Assembly: GCF_900188345.1 (NCBI RefSeq)
Contig: NZ_FZOD01000027.1
Location: 1 to 64,000 of the forward strand
Length of the DNA: 64,000 nt
From: Streptosporangium subroseum
GTDB taxonomy: Bacteria > Actinomycetota > Actinomycetes > Streptosporangiales > Streptosporangiaceae
Reading direction: 5' to 3'
Numbering within the stretch: the first letter of the stretch is position 1; the number at the start of each line of letters is the position of its first letter. A program made the position numbers and the translations under genes. Below the pieces are notes generated by a model. That model searched no databases. It worked only from the letters and a program-made list of their open reading frames with translations, and was not told where the DNA came from. Positions 40,877 to 48,927 of this stretch are shown piece by piece.

Positions 40877-41566
40877 ATGCCGAACCATCGATCTTACGGA
40901 CATCCGTTCATCGTTCCCACCGCCCAGCGCGCCAGGCCGCCTCGGCCGGTCGCACTCACGCTCAGGGGCGGCTACGCGCATGCCTGCCACCAGTTCGAAA
41001 CCACCGTACGTCACCTCGGTGAAATCGCTGTTCGCAGCCTCAGGGACTTCACCGGCCCCGTCGAGGAGCCCGGAATCCGGAAGATCTCATGGTCGCTCTC
41101 TCCCGTCTCCTCCTCGGTGCCCCGGGCGCGGCATCTGGTCCGTGCCCAGCTGGCCGTCTGGGCAGCCGACGAGCAGGGCGAGATCATCGAACTGCTCGTC
41201 AGCGAACTGGTCACCAACACGCTGCGCCACGCCTGGGGACCGATCCGGCTCGCCCTCCGTCTCCGGGACGGAACGCTGCGCTGTGAGGTCCAGGACGCGA
41301 ACCCCGCCCTGCCCCACATGCGCGACACCTCCCAGGACGACGAAGGAGGACGTGGGATGCACCTGCTCGACCTGCTGTCCCAGCGCTGGGGCAGTGTCCG
41401 TACGCCTACGGGAAAGGTCATCTGGTTCGAGCTGCCCGTACACGCGTCCCTTGACGTCTCGCGGCAATCGAGGTGGACCGCCACGACGCCCCAGGGAGCG
41501 GAGGACGAGCCCCCCGCGGTCCTCCCCCGCCTCCCGAACCCCCCGGAACCCCGCGCCTATGAATGA
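40877..41566 (+). CDS. RsbW/SpoIIAB-like ATP-binding anti-sigma regulator
   Basis: This 229-aa protein has a GHKL ATPase domain at about residues 85-195: N-box ELLVSELVTNTLRHAWG, G1 box EVQDANPALPHM, G2 box DEGGRGMHLLDLLSQRWG, and a closing GKVIWFELP strand. Such proteins phosphorylate STAS antagonists or bind sigma factors. The N-terminal 70 residues are not conserved and the true start could be later, for example near the ISWSLSP region. The tail is Pro-rich. The two STAS proteins at 14.6-15.9 kb are possible partners, by inference only. Confidence 0.85.
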   Translation: MPNHRSYGHPFIVPTAQRARPPRPVALTLRGGYAHACHQFETTVRHLGEIAVRSLRDFTGPVEEPGIRKISWSLSPVSSSVPRARHLVRAQLAVWAADEQGEIIELLVSELVTNTLRHAWGPIRLALRLRDGTLRCEVQDANPALPHMRDTSQDDEGGRGMHLLDLLSQRWGSVRTPTGKVIWFELPVHASLDVSRQSRWTATTPQGAEDEPPAVLPRLPNPPEPRAYE

Positions 41567-41644
41567 TCCGCCGCGGCGAAACGCCCCCCACGACAGGAAT
41601 CGACAGGTCCGGCCCGTACGAGCACGCAACAGGAGTCCCGCAAG

Positions 41645-41737
41645 ATGCCCCAGATTCAGATCCGCAAGCGCCCGAGGCGCCCTGTCAAGGTCTCCCTGGA
41701 CCTGCGAACTCCGTCGGGGAAGCGACTGCCGTACTGA
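41645..41737 (+). CDS. Possible 30-aa basic small protein
   Basis: ATG 41645 has AGGAG 9 bases upstream, and the frame MPQIQIRKRPRRPV...GKRLPY ends at TGA 41735. It is strongly basic in its first half, with a V-K-V-S-L-D-L strand pattern. It lies 78 bp after the ATPase gene and may be co-transcribed with it. No family is recognised, and the frame could be chance. Confidence 0.3.
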   Translation: MPQIQIRKRPRRPVKVSLDLRTPSGKRLPY

Positions 41738-41861
41738 AAGCGCTCCCGGCTGCCGGATCGAGTTCGGCCCGGGACAGGCGAGCCCGATGCCGCCGCATGC
41801 GGCCTACCCCCAAGATCATGTAAATCCGAACCCGCTCCTGACCTCGCCGGAGCCGGCGAGG

Positions 41862-42536
41862 TCAGGTCTGCGCGTCGGCGGCCCATAGGGCGAGCCGCAG
41901 GTCGCGAGCCTTGGTGAAGTGCTTCGTGGCAAGCTTCTCGGCGAGATCGAGGTCCTGCGCGTCGATGGCATCGATGATCGCCCGATGCTCGCCGTTCGTC
42001 TCGTGCCACCGTCCCGGCTGCGACAGGGTCGTCGCCGGGTGGCGCCCGAGGTGGAGGTCGATCCGCGTGAGCAGGTCGATCAGCGACTCGTTGTGCGTGG
42101 CCCGCCACAGAGCCCGGTGAAGATCACGATTGGCCGCCGCCATCTCGATCCCGTCTCCGGTGTCGAGGCGCTCCAGACGGTCGGCGACGCGCCGCATGGT
42201 GATGACGTCGATCGGGGAACGGCGGGCCGCCGCCACCCGTGCGGCCGCGGCCTCGAGCACGATCCTCGTCTCGTAGAGGTCGAGGATCTCCTCCGGGCTC
42301 CGCTCGCGGACCACCAGCCCGCGGTCGGTGCGCAGCACGAGCCCGTCCTGCTCCAACCGCGTGAGCGCCTCCCGGACGGGGGTGCGGCTCACCTGGCACC
42401 ACTGCGCCAGGGGAGTCTCGACGAGCTGCTGGCCCGGGGCCAGCTCACCCGCGAGAATCGCCTGCTTCAGCCGCTCGTACGGCGAGGGCCGGCGGTCGTC
42501 GGCCGGTGCAGCCGAGGGAGGAACTCGAACGGCCAT
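41862..42536 (-). CDS. GntR-family (FCD-type) transcriptional regulator
   Basis: This 224-aa protein has the winged-helix YERLKQAILAGELAPGQQLVE then QVSRTPVREALTRLEQDGLV, and a C-terminal FCD domain with EILDLYETRIVLEAAAA and the metal-binding His residues in AANRDLHRALWRATHN and HETNGEHRAIIDAI. ATG 42536 has AAGGGA 6 bases upstream. No obvious target gene adjoins it; a 314-bp spacer separates it from the GlxA-type regulator. Confidence 0.9.
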   Translation of the reverse strand: MAVRVPPSAAPADDRRPSPYERLKQAILAGELAPGQQLVETPLAQWCQVSRTPVREALTRLEQDGLVLRTDRGLVVRERSPEEILDLYETRIVLEAAAARVAAARRSPIDVITMRRVADRLERLDTGDGIEMAAANRDLHRALWRATHNESLIDLLTRIDLHLGRHPATTLSQPGRWHETNGEHRAIIDAIDAQDLDLAEKLATKHFTKARDLRLALWAADAQT

Positions 42537-42850
42537 TTGTGTCCCTTTGCAGGCAGCGGCGCACGCGCCTCCATGTGTACACCGAAGTATGCAGGCCATG
42601 TCAGGCGTGACGCGCTCTCGGAAGAACCTGTTCGCCCGGGAGGTGGATGCGCTCCTCCCAGAGGGGAAAGATTAGCCGGAAATCAGAGACGGGGTGATCT
42701 ACTCCGTTATCACGCAATGTGACATCCCGCTCGACGGTTCGGCTCCGAGCAGCAGCGGCACCCCAGGCCCCCGGCCGCGGGACGTCCTCCCCGCGAAGGA
42801 GGGCCCCACCGCCTGGAGCTGCGGGGCGCCTTCCCCGTGAAAGAGGTCTC
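42537..42850. other. 314-bp spacer between GntR and GlxA-type regulators
   Basis: No supported gene is seen here. An inverted repeat GTGAT-N10-ATCAC at 42694-42713 in a locally AT-richer patch could be a GntR-type operator. Near 42770-42840 there is a short GC-rich hairpin-like CCCCGCGAAGGAGGG / CCTTCCCCG stretch. Confidence 0.35.
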
Positions 42851-43783
42851 CTACCGCTTGGCGCTACGGAAACGAGCGCGGTAGGAGGACGGCGCCACTC
42901 CCAGGTGGCGGTGGAAGATACGGCGCAGTGACTCCTCGCTGCCCAGTCCGGTACGGTCCGCCGCGGCGGTCACCGTCTCCCCGGCCTCCAGGAGGGCCCG
43001 GGCGGCCTCAAGCCGTACCGACTCCACGTAGGCGGCCGGAGTGCCGCCGATCTGCTCGCGGAAGAGGCGGGTCAGGTGGCGGACGCTGAAGCCGCCGCGG
43101 ACCGCCAGCGCGGGGAGGGAATGGTCGGCCGCCGGGTCGGCGACCACCGCGTCGAGGAGCCGGCGCAGCCCGTCGTGGCGAGCTCTCGGCGTGCGGGCCG
43201 CCACCGAAAACTGGGACTGGCCGCCGGGGCGCTGCAGGAAGACGACCATGTCCCTGGCCACCTCCCGTGCCAGGTCGGCTCCGCCGTCCTCCTCGACCAT
43301 CGCGAGGGCCAGGTCGATTCCGGCGCTGACGCCGGCGGAGGTGAGCATCCGGCCGTCACGGACGTAGATCGCGTCCGGCTCGACCTCGACGCGCGGGTAG
43401 CGTCTGGCGAACGTGGTCGTGTGCCGCCAGTGGGTGGTCGCGCGCAGACCGTCGAGCAGTCCCACCTCGGCGAGCGCGAACGCGCCGGTGCACACGGAGG
43501 CGATCCTGCGCGCGTCGCGGGCCAGGGTGGTCACCCCGTCGAGCGACCCCGGGGGAAAGGCTCCGCCGGGCAGATCGTCGCTGCCGGGGACGATCACGGT
43601 GTGGGCACCGGTGATCTCGGATACCGCGGCGTTCACCCCGATTCTCAGCCCGCTCGAGGTCACGACGTCGCGCCCGTCCGGCGAGCACAGGATCACGGGG
43701 ATTCCGGAGGTGGCGAACACCTCCAGGGGGCCGGTGACGTCGAGGAGCCGCACGCGGTCGTAGGCAAGCATCACGATGCTCAT
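42851..43783 (-). CDS. GlxA-type regulator: DJ-1/PfpI domain plus AraC helix-turn-helix
   Basis: This 310-aa protein has an N-terminal DJ-1/PfpI domain: MLAYDRVRLLDVTGPLEVFA, TVIVPGSDDLPGG, and ASVCTGAFALAEVGLLDG with the nucleophile-elbow Cys. The C-terminal AraC domain follows, with LPALAVRGGFSVRHLTRLFREQIG, YVESVRLEAARALLE and the second helix-turn-helix DRTGLGSEESLRRIFHRHLG. It is divergent from the HD-domain gene at 43920, its likely target. Confidence 0.92.
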   Translation of the reverse strand: MSIVMLAYDRVRLLDVTGPLEVFATSGIPVILCSPDGRDVVTSSGLRIGVNAAVSEITGAHTVIVPGSDDLPGGAFPPGSLDGVTTLARDARRIASVCTGAFALAEVGLLDGLRATTHWRHTTTFARRYPRVEVEPDAIYVRDGRMLTSAGVSAGIDLALAMVEEDGGADLAREVARDMVVFLQRPGGQSQFSVAARTPRARHDGLRRLLDAVVADPAADHSLPALAVRGGFSVRHLTRLFREQIGGTPAAYVESVRLEAARALLEAGETVTAAADRTGLGSEESLRRIFHRHLGVAPSSYRARFRSAKR

Positions 43784-43919
43784 GTTTTTATCCTAATGAC
43801 CGAATCTATGGGGTATTGGTCCAGATAGACATGGCCCGCCATACCCGCACTTCGAGAGCATCGAAGAGATGCAGCACGTTCGCGAAGCATCTCGCAAGCT
43901 CGCACGGAGGAGTCGGAAA

Positions 43920-44558
43920 ATGCCCGATCGTATTGCCGATATCGAAATTCCCGACAGCGCCCTGGCGAAGGCCGCCACCGACCTGGTCAGGAAAGCGGCC
44001 TCGCCGCTCCTGTTCGACCACTCCCGGCGGGTGTTCCTGTTCGGCTCACTGGCCGGTGTACGGCGGGGGCTCTCCTACGATCCCGAGCTTCTGTACGTCG
44101 GCGCGATGTTCCACGACCTCGGCCTGACCGAGACCTACCGGACCACCGGCCAGCGCTTCGAGATCGACGGTGCGGACGAGGCGCGTCGTTTCCTGGCGGA
44201 GCACGGCGTGCCGGAGGACAGCGCCCGCATCGTGTGGGAGGCGATCGCCCTGCACACCACGCCGGAGGTTCCGTACCACATGGCTCCGGAGATCGCCCTG
44301 GTCACCACCGGAGTCGAGGCTGACGTCCTGGGCATCGCCCTGGACGAGATCCCGGCGGAGGCCCGCGCGGAGATCGTCGCGGCCCACCCCCGCCCCGACT
44401 TCAAGCGCCGCATTCTGGGCGCCTTCACCGAAGGCAACGCCTACCGGCCCGAGACGACCTTCGGCAACGTGAACGCGGACGTCCTGGAACGGTTCGTCCC
44501 GGGCTTCGTCCGCCCGAACTTCGTCGAGATCATCGAGAACTCCGCCTGGCCCGAGTAG
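43920..44558 (+). CDS. HD-domain hydrolase, cyanamide hydratase-like
   Basis: This 212-aa all-helical metal protein has the HD signature spread over FDHSRRVFLFG, LLYVGAMFHDLGLTETY and AIALHTTPEVP. The GQRFEIDGADEARRFLAEHGVPED segment is typical of the cyanamide hydratase/Ddi2-like subgroup. ATG 43920 has GGAGG 9 bases upstream. Its substrate is not known. It is divergent from a GlxA-type regulator, suggesting an inducible nitrogen- or detoxification-related enzyme. Confidence 0.87.
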   Translation: MPDRIADIEIPDSALAKAATDLVRKAASPLLFDHSRRVFLFGSLAGVRRGLSYDPELLYVGAMFHDLGLTETYRTTGQRFEIDGADEARRFLAEHGVPEDSARIVWEAIALHTTPEVPYHMAPEIALVTTGVEADVLGIALDEIPAEARAEIVAAHPRPDFKRRILGAFTEGNAYRPETTFGNVNADVLERFVPGFVRPNFVEIIENSAWPE

Positions 44559-44680
44559 TTGATCATCAGTGCCTCGCCGCTCCGAGCGGATTCAATGATC
44601 GGATTCGGTGGCACGCTCTCGCGTTACCGCTGACGTCTTCGCGGCGATCTTCATGCATGTGTGTGCCGGCACGCCGGGCG

Positions 44681-44806
44681 TCAGTGGGACGATCCGGAGC
44701 TCACTTCGACCTCGGCGGGCCGGGGATCATCGTTGGGTCCCAGGCTTCCCAGGACGGCCAGCACGGCCATCATGAGTCCAAGGACAGCGCGTATCGCATT
44801 TCTCAT
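44681..44806 (-). CDS. 41-aa small membrane or secreted protein
   Basis: ATG 44806 is preceded by GGAGG 7 bases upstream, one of the best ribosome sites in the window. The product starts MRNAIRAVLGLMMAVLAVLG (a positively charged start and one hydrophobic helix) and ends with an acidic/Ser-rich tail SGSSH. It could be a single-pass membrane peptide or an exported peptide. It stands alone between the HD-domain gene and purE. I recognise no family. Confidence 0.68.
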   Translation of the reverse strand: MRNAIRAVLGLMMAVLAVLGSLGPNDDPRPAEVEVSSGSSH

Positions 44807-44924
44807 GACAAACCTCCATAAATCGTGAAGATCGCCCTCCTTCCCTATTGAGCCTTACCTACCCGTTACATTTCCCATTGAAGCCGACCTGCGCCAGATC
44901 GGGGAGCACCACGTAGCCGCGACC

Positions 44925-44958
44925 CGGCTGTCCCCTGACCGAGGTCAGGGGACAGCCG
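44925..44958 (-). terminator. Strong hairpin after purE
   Basis: CGGCTGTCCCCTGACC at 44925-44940 pairs perfectly with 44943-44958, giving a 16-bp stem (the two central bases form the loop, so the real loop is slightly larger). It lies 14 bp beyond the purE stop. There is no T tract. Confidence 0.78.
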
Positions 44959-44971
44959 ACGCTCGGAGATC

Positions 44972-45475
44972 TCAGGCCTTGAGCTCAGCGGCCTCGGCGC
45001 GGAGCCTGGCGCCCTTGGCATGAGCCTGCTCCTTGAGCGCGACCTGGAACTCCTCCATCTTCACCCGCAGTTCCTTGTCCGCGGTGGCGAGGATCCGTAC
45101 GGCCAGCAGGCCCGCGTTACGCGCGCCGCCGATGGCGACGGTGGCGACCGGGACCCCCGCGGGCATCTGGACGATGGAGAGCAGCGAGTCCATGCCGTCG
45201 AGGTATTTCAGCGGGACCGGGACACCGATCACCGGCAGCGGGGTCACCGAGGCGAGCATGCCGGGCAGATGGGCGGCTCCCCCGGCACCCGCGATGATCA
45301 CCTTCAGGCCGCGCCCGGCGGCCTGCGCGCCGTACGCGATCATCTCCTCGGGCATCCGGTGCGCGGAGACCACGTCGGCCTCGAACTCCACCCCGAACTC
45401 GGCCAGTGCCTCGGCGGCGAGCTTCATCACGGGCCAGTCGGAGTCACTGCCCATGACGATGCCGACGGTGTTCAT
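44972..45475 (-). CDS. purE: N5-carboxyaminoimidazole ribonucleotide mutase
   Basis: This 167-aa enzyme of purine synthesis converts N5-CAIR to CAIR. Class I PurE motifs are clear: VGIVMGSDSDWPVM for phosphate binding, VVSAHRMPEEM with the catalytic His, and AGAGGAAHLPGM. The C-terminal helix is slightly extended and Ala/Lys rich. It follows purK in the same direction after a 209-bp gap, and ends at a strong hairpin. Confidence 0.96.
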   Translation of the reverse strand: MNTVGIVMGSDSDWPVMKLAAEALAEFGVEFEADVVSAHRMPEEMIAYGAQAAGRGLKVIIAGAGGAAHLPGMLASVTPLPVIGVPVPLKYLDGMDSLLSIVQMPAGVPVATVAIGGARNAGLLAVRILATADKELRVKMEEFQVALKEQAHAKGARLRAEAAELKA

Positions 45476-45684
45476 ACGATCTCCTCGCTCCGCGGCTCTC
45501 GAACCGCGTTCGCCATGATGGTGTGCCGGCCGGTCCGCCCGACCGTGACGACGTGCCCGTCGACTCGCTCAGCCCCGGCGACATCCTCGTCCGGCCCGCT
45601 GGGCCTCGACGACGCGCCTGGCCGATCCGCCCGACCTTGACGGGGTTGCCGGCCGGTCTTGGGGCACTCCGGCCGGTCGCTCGC

Positions 45685-46842
45685 TTACGTGTATCTTCCC
45701 TCGGAAAGATAGACGGCGGCGTGCTGGGCCCGCGCCCGGACCTCGTCCAGGTCGGTGCCGAAGGCCGTGACGTGACCGATCTTGCGGCCCGGCCGTACTT
45801 CCTTGCCGTAGAAGTGGATCTTGATCCCTGGATCGTGGGCCATCACGTGCTCGTAGCGGGAGAAGATGTCGGGGTCGTCCCCGCCCAGGAGGTTGGCCAT
45901 CACCACGACGGGGGCGGACAGCGAGGGCGAGCCGAGCGGAAGGTCGAGCACGGCGCGCAGGTGCTGCTCGAACTGGGAGGTGCGGGCTCCGTCGATCGTC
46001 CAGTGGCCGCTGTTGTGCGGGCGCATGGCCAGCTCGTTGACGAGCAGGCCGGAGGCGGTGGCGAACATCTCCACGGCCAGCAGCCCGGTCACGTCCAGCT
46101 CCTTGGCGATCTTCAGGGCGATCCGCTGGGCCACCGCGGCCTGCTCGGGGTCGAGCCCGGGCGCGGGGGCGAGCACCTCGACGCAGATGCCGTCGCGCTG
46201 GACGGTCTCCACGACCGGGTAGCTGACGCCCTGCCCGTGCGGCGACCGGGCGACCAGCACGGCCAGCTCCCGCTCGAACGGCACGAACGCCTCGGCCATC
46301 AGCGGAACCCCGCTGGCCAGGACCTCGCTCGCGTCCTCGGCGGACTCGCAGACCCAGACGCCACGCCCGTCATAACCGCCGCGTATCGCCTTGAGCACGA
46401 CCGGCCAGCCGTTCGCCCCGGCGAACTCCTCGATGTCGGAAGCCGTCTCGACCCGCCGCCAGGCCGGGCACGGAACGCCGATCGCGGTCAGCCGCTCGCG
46501 CATCACGGCCTTGTCCTGGGCGTGCACGAGCGCGTCGGCACCGGGACGTACGGCGAAGCCGTCCTCGGCCAGCGCCCGGATGTGCTCGGTGGGCACGTGT
46601 TCATGGTCGAAGGTGAGCACGTCGCATCCCTTGGCGAAGTCGCGCAGGTCCGCAAGGACCTGGTAGTCGCCCAGCCGGGCATCGGCGATCACTCGCGCTG
46701 CGCTCTCGTCCGGCGAGTTCGCCAGGACCCGCAGCTCGATTCCCAGGGCGATCGCCGCCTGCTGGGTCATCCGGGCCAGCTGGCCCGCTCCGATCATGCC
46801 GACGACGGGTCCAACGGGACTGGCCAAAGAAGGGCTGCTCAC
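45685..46842 (-). CDS. purK: N5-carboxyaminoimidazole ribonucleotide synthase
   Basis: This 385-aa ATP-grasp enzyme makes N5-CAIR from AIR, bicarbonate and ATP. It has VVGMIGAGQLARMTQQAA at the N terminus, the ATP-grasp loop VVLKAIRGGYDGRGVW, VNELAMRPHNSGHWTID for metal and substrate binding, and HFYGKEVRPGRKIGHVT near the C terminus. It lies upstream of purE, as usual in actinobacteria. The start has little ribosome-site support, and the frame could begin a few codons later. Confidence 0.96.
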   Translation of the reverse strand: MSSPSLASPVGPVVGMIGAGQLARMTQQAAIALGIELRVLANSPDESAARVIADARLGDYQVLADLRDFAKGCDVLTFDHEHVPTEHIRALAEDGFAVRPGADALVHAQDKAVMRERLTAIGVPCPAWRRVETASDIEEFAGANGWPVVLKAIRGGYDGRGVWVCESAEDASEVLASGVPLMAEAFVPFERELAVLVARSPHGQGVSYPVVETVQRDGICVEVLAPAPGLDPEQAAVAQRIALKIAKELDVTGLLAVEMFATASGLLVNELAMRPHNSGHWTIDGARTSQFEQHLRAVLDLPLGSPSLSAPVVVMANLLGGDDPDIFSRYEHVMAHDPGIKIHFYGKEVRPGRKIGHVTAFGTDLDEVRARAQHAAVYLSEGRYT

Positions 46843-46928
46843 GACGGAAGTTTACCGGCCCCCGTACGACGTCAGGCCGGGCGAGGACGTCCGGCGGCCA
46901 CAACGCCGCCCCGGCGGGGGCGAAACAG

Positions 46929-47038
46929 GGGCGGCCGGTCGTGGCAGCGCCCTCGGAAGGCCGGAACGGGCGGGGTGAGATCCGGGCGGCCGGTCGTGAC
47001 AGAGCCCGCGGAAGAGGAGAACGGACGGGGACGTGATC
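46929..47038. repeat. Two imperfect 55-bp direct repeats between purK and the lipoprotein gene
   Basis: GGGCGGCCGGTCGTG begins at 46929 and again at 46984. Each copy continues with CAG(C/A)GCCC(T/G)CGGAAG and an AACGG(G/A)CGGGG element. The array occupies most of the non-coding space before the stop of the lipoprotein gene (47052). Confidence 0.7.
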
Positions 47039-47051
47039 GCAGGCGACGAGG

Positions 47052-47993
47052 TCAGTCGGCCGTGAGGGTGGCGAGCCCCCGGCGCAGGGCGATCGTGGAC
47101 ATCTTGGTGCCACCGGTGATCTCGGTGGCGACGAGCACGATCTCGGTGCCGGTCAGCCCGGCGGGCTTGGCCTTGCCGGTGAACCCGCGCAGATCGCCTT
47201 TGCCGTAGAGCGGGTGAGACAGCGAGGAACGGCCCGGGCCGGTCTTCTGCCGGTATTCGATCTCCAGGGCGTGGATGACCAGGGCGCCCCCGTCGGGCAG
47301 CTTCAGCGCCCGCTGCGGACCGTCGATCAGGCGGACATCCGTGGTGAGGCGGTCGGGCCGCACCTTCTCCGTCCGCTGGACTAGCTCGCCGAACAGCCCA
47401 CGGATGGCGTCCCCCTTGGGGAAGGTCACCCCGCTCACCCCTGCGGGATCGGTCAGGTAGGCCAGGTAGCGCTGCGGGGCCAGGCGGGCCTTGACCCCGG
47501 TGCTGGGATCGTCGGTGGGCACGGCGCCCTCGATCGGCTCGCGTGATTTTCCCGTCACGAGGATGGGACCCGCGCCGATCCTCCAGTTGTCACCCTCGTT
47601 GACGAACAGGAAGTAGGCCGGATCGGGCTTGCGGGCCAGGGCGACGAACCAGCGGTCCTCGTCGGCGGCGTTGGGCAGGAAGAACTCCGCCTCGGTGTAT
47701 CTCTTCCGTGCGGGAGCTGGGCGGCCGTTCCGGGTTGCCTTGCAGGCACGACCGCCCAGCGTACTTTCCGCCCAGGTGGTCAGCCTCTCGACCGCCGCGC
47801 AGTCCCGCTTCTGCCAGGCGTCGTCAAGCTGCTTCAGCACCCCGAAGGCGTCCATCGCCTCGGCGAGCTCCACACGGGCGGAGGTCTTCGATGACGGCTC
47901 GGTCTCGGGGATCGTGACCTGACCATCGGTTCGCACACCGCAACCGGCCATCACTGACAGAACAAAGATCAAAACGAACAGTCGGCGGCGCAA
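47052..47993 (-). CDS. Putative lipoprotein of unknown function
   Basis: This 313-aa protein has a lipoprotein signal (MRRRLFVLIFVLSV then MAGC, Cys18). The mature part has VELAEAMDAFGVLKQLDDAW with a CAAVERLTTWAESTLGG helix, FLPNAADEDRWFVALARKPDP and LVTGKSREPIEGAVPTDDP, and resembles actinomycete lipoproteins whose role is not known to me. The small NTF2/ketosteroid-like pattern WFVALARK, FLFVNEGDNWRIGAGP suggests a ligand-binding beta domain. It is divergent from the GtrA gene. Confidence 0.75.
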   Translation of the reverse strand: MRRRLFVLIFVLSVMAGCGVRTDGQVTIPETEPSSKTSARVELAEAMDAFGVLKQLDDAWQKRDCAAVERLTTWAESTLGGRACKATRNGRPAPARKRYTEAEFFLPNAADEDRWFVALARKPDPAYFLFVNEGDNWRIGAGPILVTGKSREPIEGAVPTDDPSTGVKARLAPQRYLAYLTDPAGVSGVTFPKGDAIRGLFGELVQRTEKVRPDRLTTDVRLIDGPQRALKLPDGGALVIHALEIEYRQKTGPGRSSLSHPLYGKGDLRGFTGKAKPAGLTGTEIVLVATEITGGTKMSTIALRRGLATLTAD

Positions 47994-48122
47994 GGGTTGG
48001 TCCCGTGGTTCGTGGCCGTCACATGCGGCGATCCGTCTGGACCGATCGCAGGAGGTGAGCCTCGCCCGGAGACTCCCTGCGGTCTGTTGGCTCAGCGTAA
48101 CGTCCTAGACCAGGATTTATCC

Positions 48123-48135
48123 GTCACTGTGTGAC
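48123..48135. promoter_or_regulatory. Inverted repeat upstream of the GtrA gene
   Basis: GTCACTGTGTGAC has complementary 5-bp arms around TGT, in the AT-richer divergent spacer between the lipoprotein and GtrA genes. It may be a regulator site. Confidence 0.35.
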
Positions 48136-48287
48136 ATTCGTCTAAAAGTTCCTAGTGACCGTTATGCACAACAGCCGGTCAACCCCGTACAGATCGACCC
48201 GGAGCACCGGTAGCCTGGCTGGAAAGTGATTCAGGTCCTCCCGCCGGGCGGATCGGCGGCCGACCTGGAAAGGACCGTGCAGGAGAC

Positions 48288-48767
48288 GTGGAGTTCCTTC
48301 GACAGGCCTACGGTCGGCTCGCCGGCCTGACACGTGAGCTGGCGAAGTTCGGGACCATCGGGGCGATCGCCTTTGTGATCGACACGGGTGGCACCAACCT
48401 GCTCCGGTTCGGCTTCGACTGGGGTCCGCTGAAATCGAAGATCCTGGCCACGGTCATCGCCGCCACCCTCGCCTACCTCGGCAACCGCTACTGGACGTTC
48501 CGGGACCGGGAGCAGAGCGGGCTCGCCCGCGAATACTTCCTGTTCTTCCTGCTCAACGGCGTGGGCCTGCTGATCTCGCTCCTGGTGATCGGTTTTGTCA
48601 CCTACGCCCTGGGCCTCCACGACCCCCTGAGCTACAACATCGCCCTGCTGGTCGGCACCGCCCTCGCGACGCTGTTCAGGTTCTGGTCCTACAAGAAGTG
48701 GGTCTTCCTCGCCGCCGCCGAGGAGCCGCCGAAGGAGCTTCCCCACGAGGCCGATCGGGTCTCCTGA
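48288..48767 (+). CDS. GtrA-family membrane protein
   Basis: This 159-aa protein has four membrane helices (GAIAFVIDTGGTNLL; ILATVIAATLAYLGNRYWTF; FFLLNGVGLLISLLVIGF; IALLVGTALATLFRFWSYKKWVF). The NRYWTF and RFWSYKKWVF motifs are standard for GtrA proteins, which help flip or position lipid-linked sugars in wall polymer glycosylation. GTG 48288 has GGAG 4 bases upstream. It converges on the sensor kinase gene. Confidence 0.92.
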   Translation: MEFLRQAYGRLAGLTRELAKFGTIGAIAFVIDTGGTNLLRFGFDWGPLKSKILATVIAATLAYLGNRYWTFRDREQSGLAREYFLFFLLNGVGLLISLLVIGFVTYALGLHDPLSYNIALLVGTALATLFRFWSYKKWVFLAAAEEPPKELPHEADRVS

Positions 48768-48770
48768 CCC

Positions 48771-48927
48771 GAATCGGGCGGCTCCGCCGGTCTTCGGGGA
48801 CGAGATGACCGTGCGAAGCGAGGTCGGGCAGGTCCGCTGACCACACGGAATGGGATCGGGCGGACCCGCCGGCCTTCGGGGTGAGACGACCACGTGGGGG
48901 AGGGAGTCAGGCAGGCCCGCTGACCAC
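48771..48927. repeat. Imperfect direct repeat (about 74 bp, offset 81-82) overlapping the sensor kinase 3' end
   Basis: Copy 1 (48771-48844) begins GAATCGGGCGGCTCCGCC and copy 2 (48852-48927) GGGATCGGGCGGACCCGCC. Both run through a G(G/C)CTTCGGGG core and end CAGG(T/C)CCGCTGACCAC. Copy 2 includes the last codons and stop of the minus-strand kinase. The arrangement parallels 10536-10643. Confidence 0.75.
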
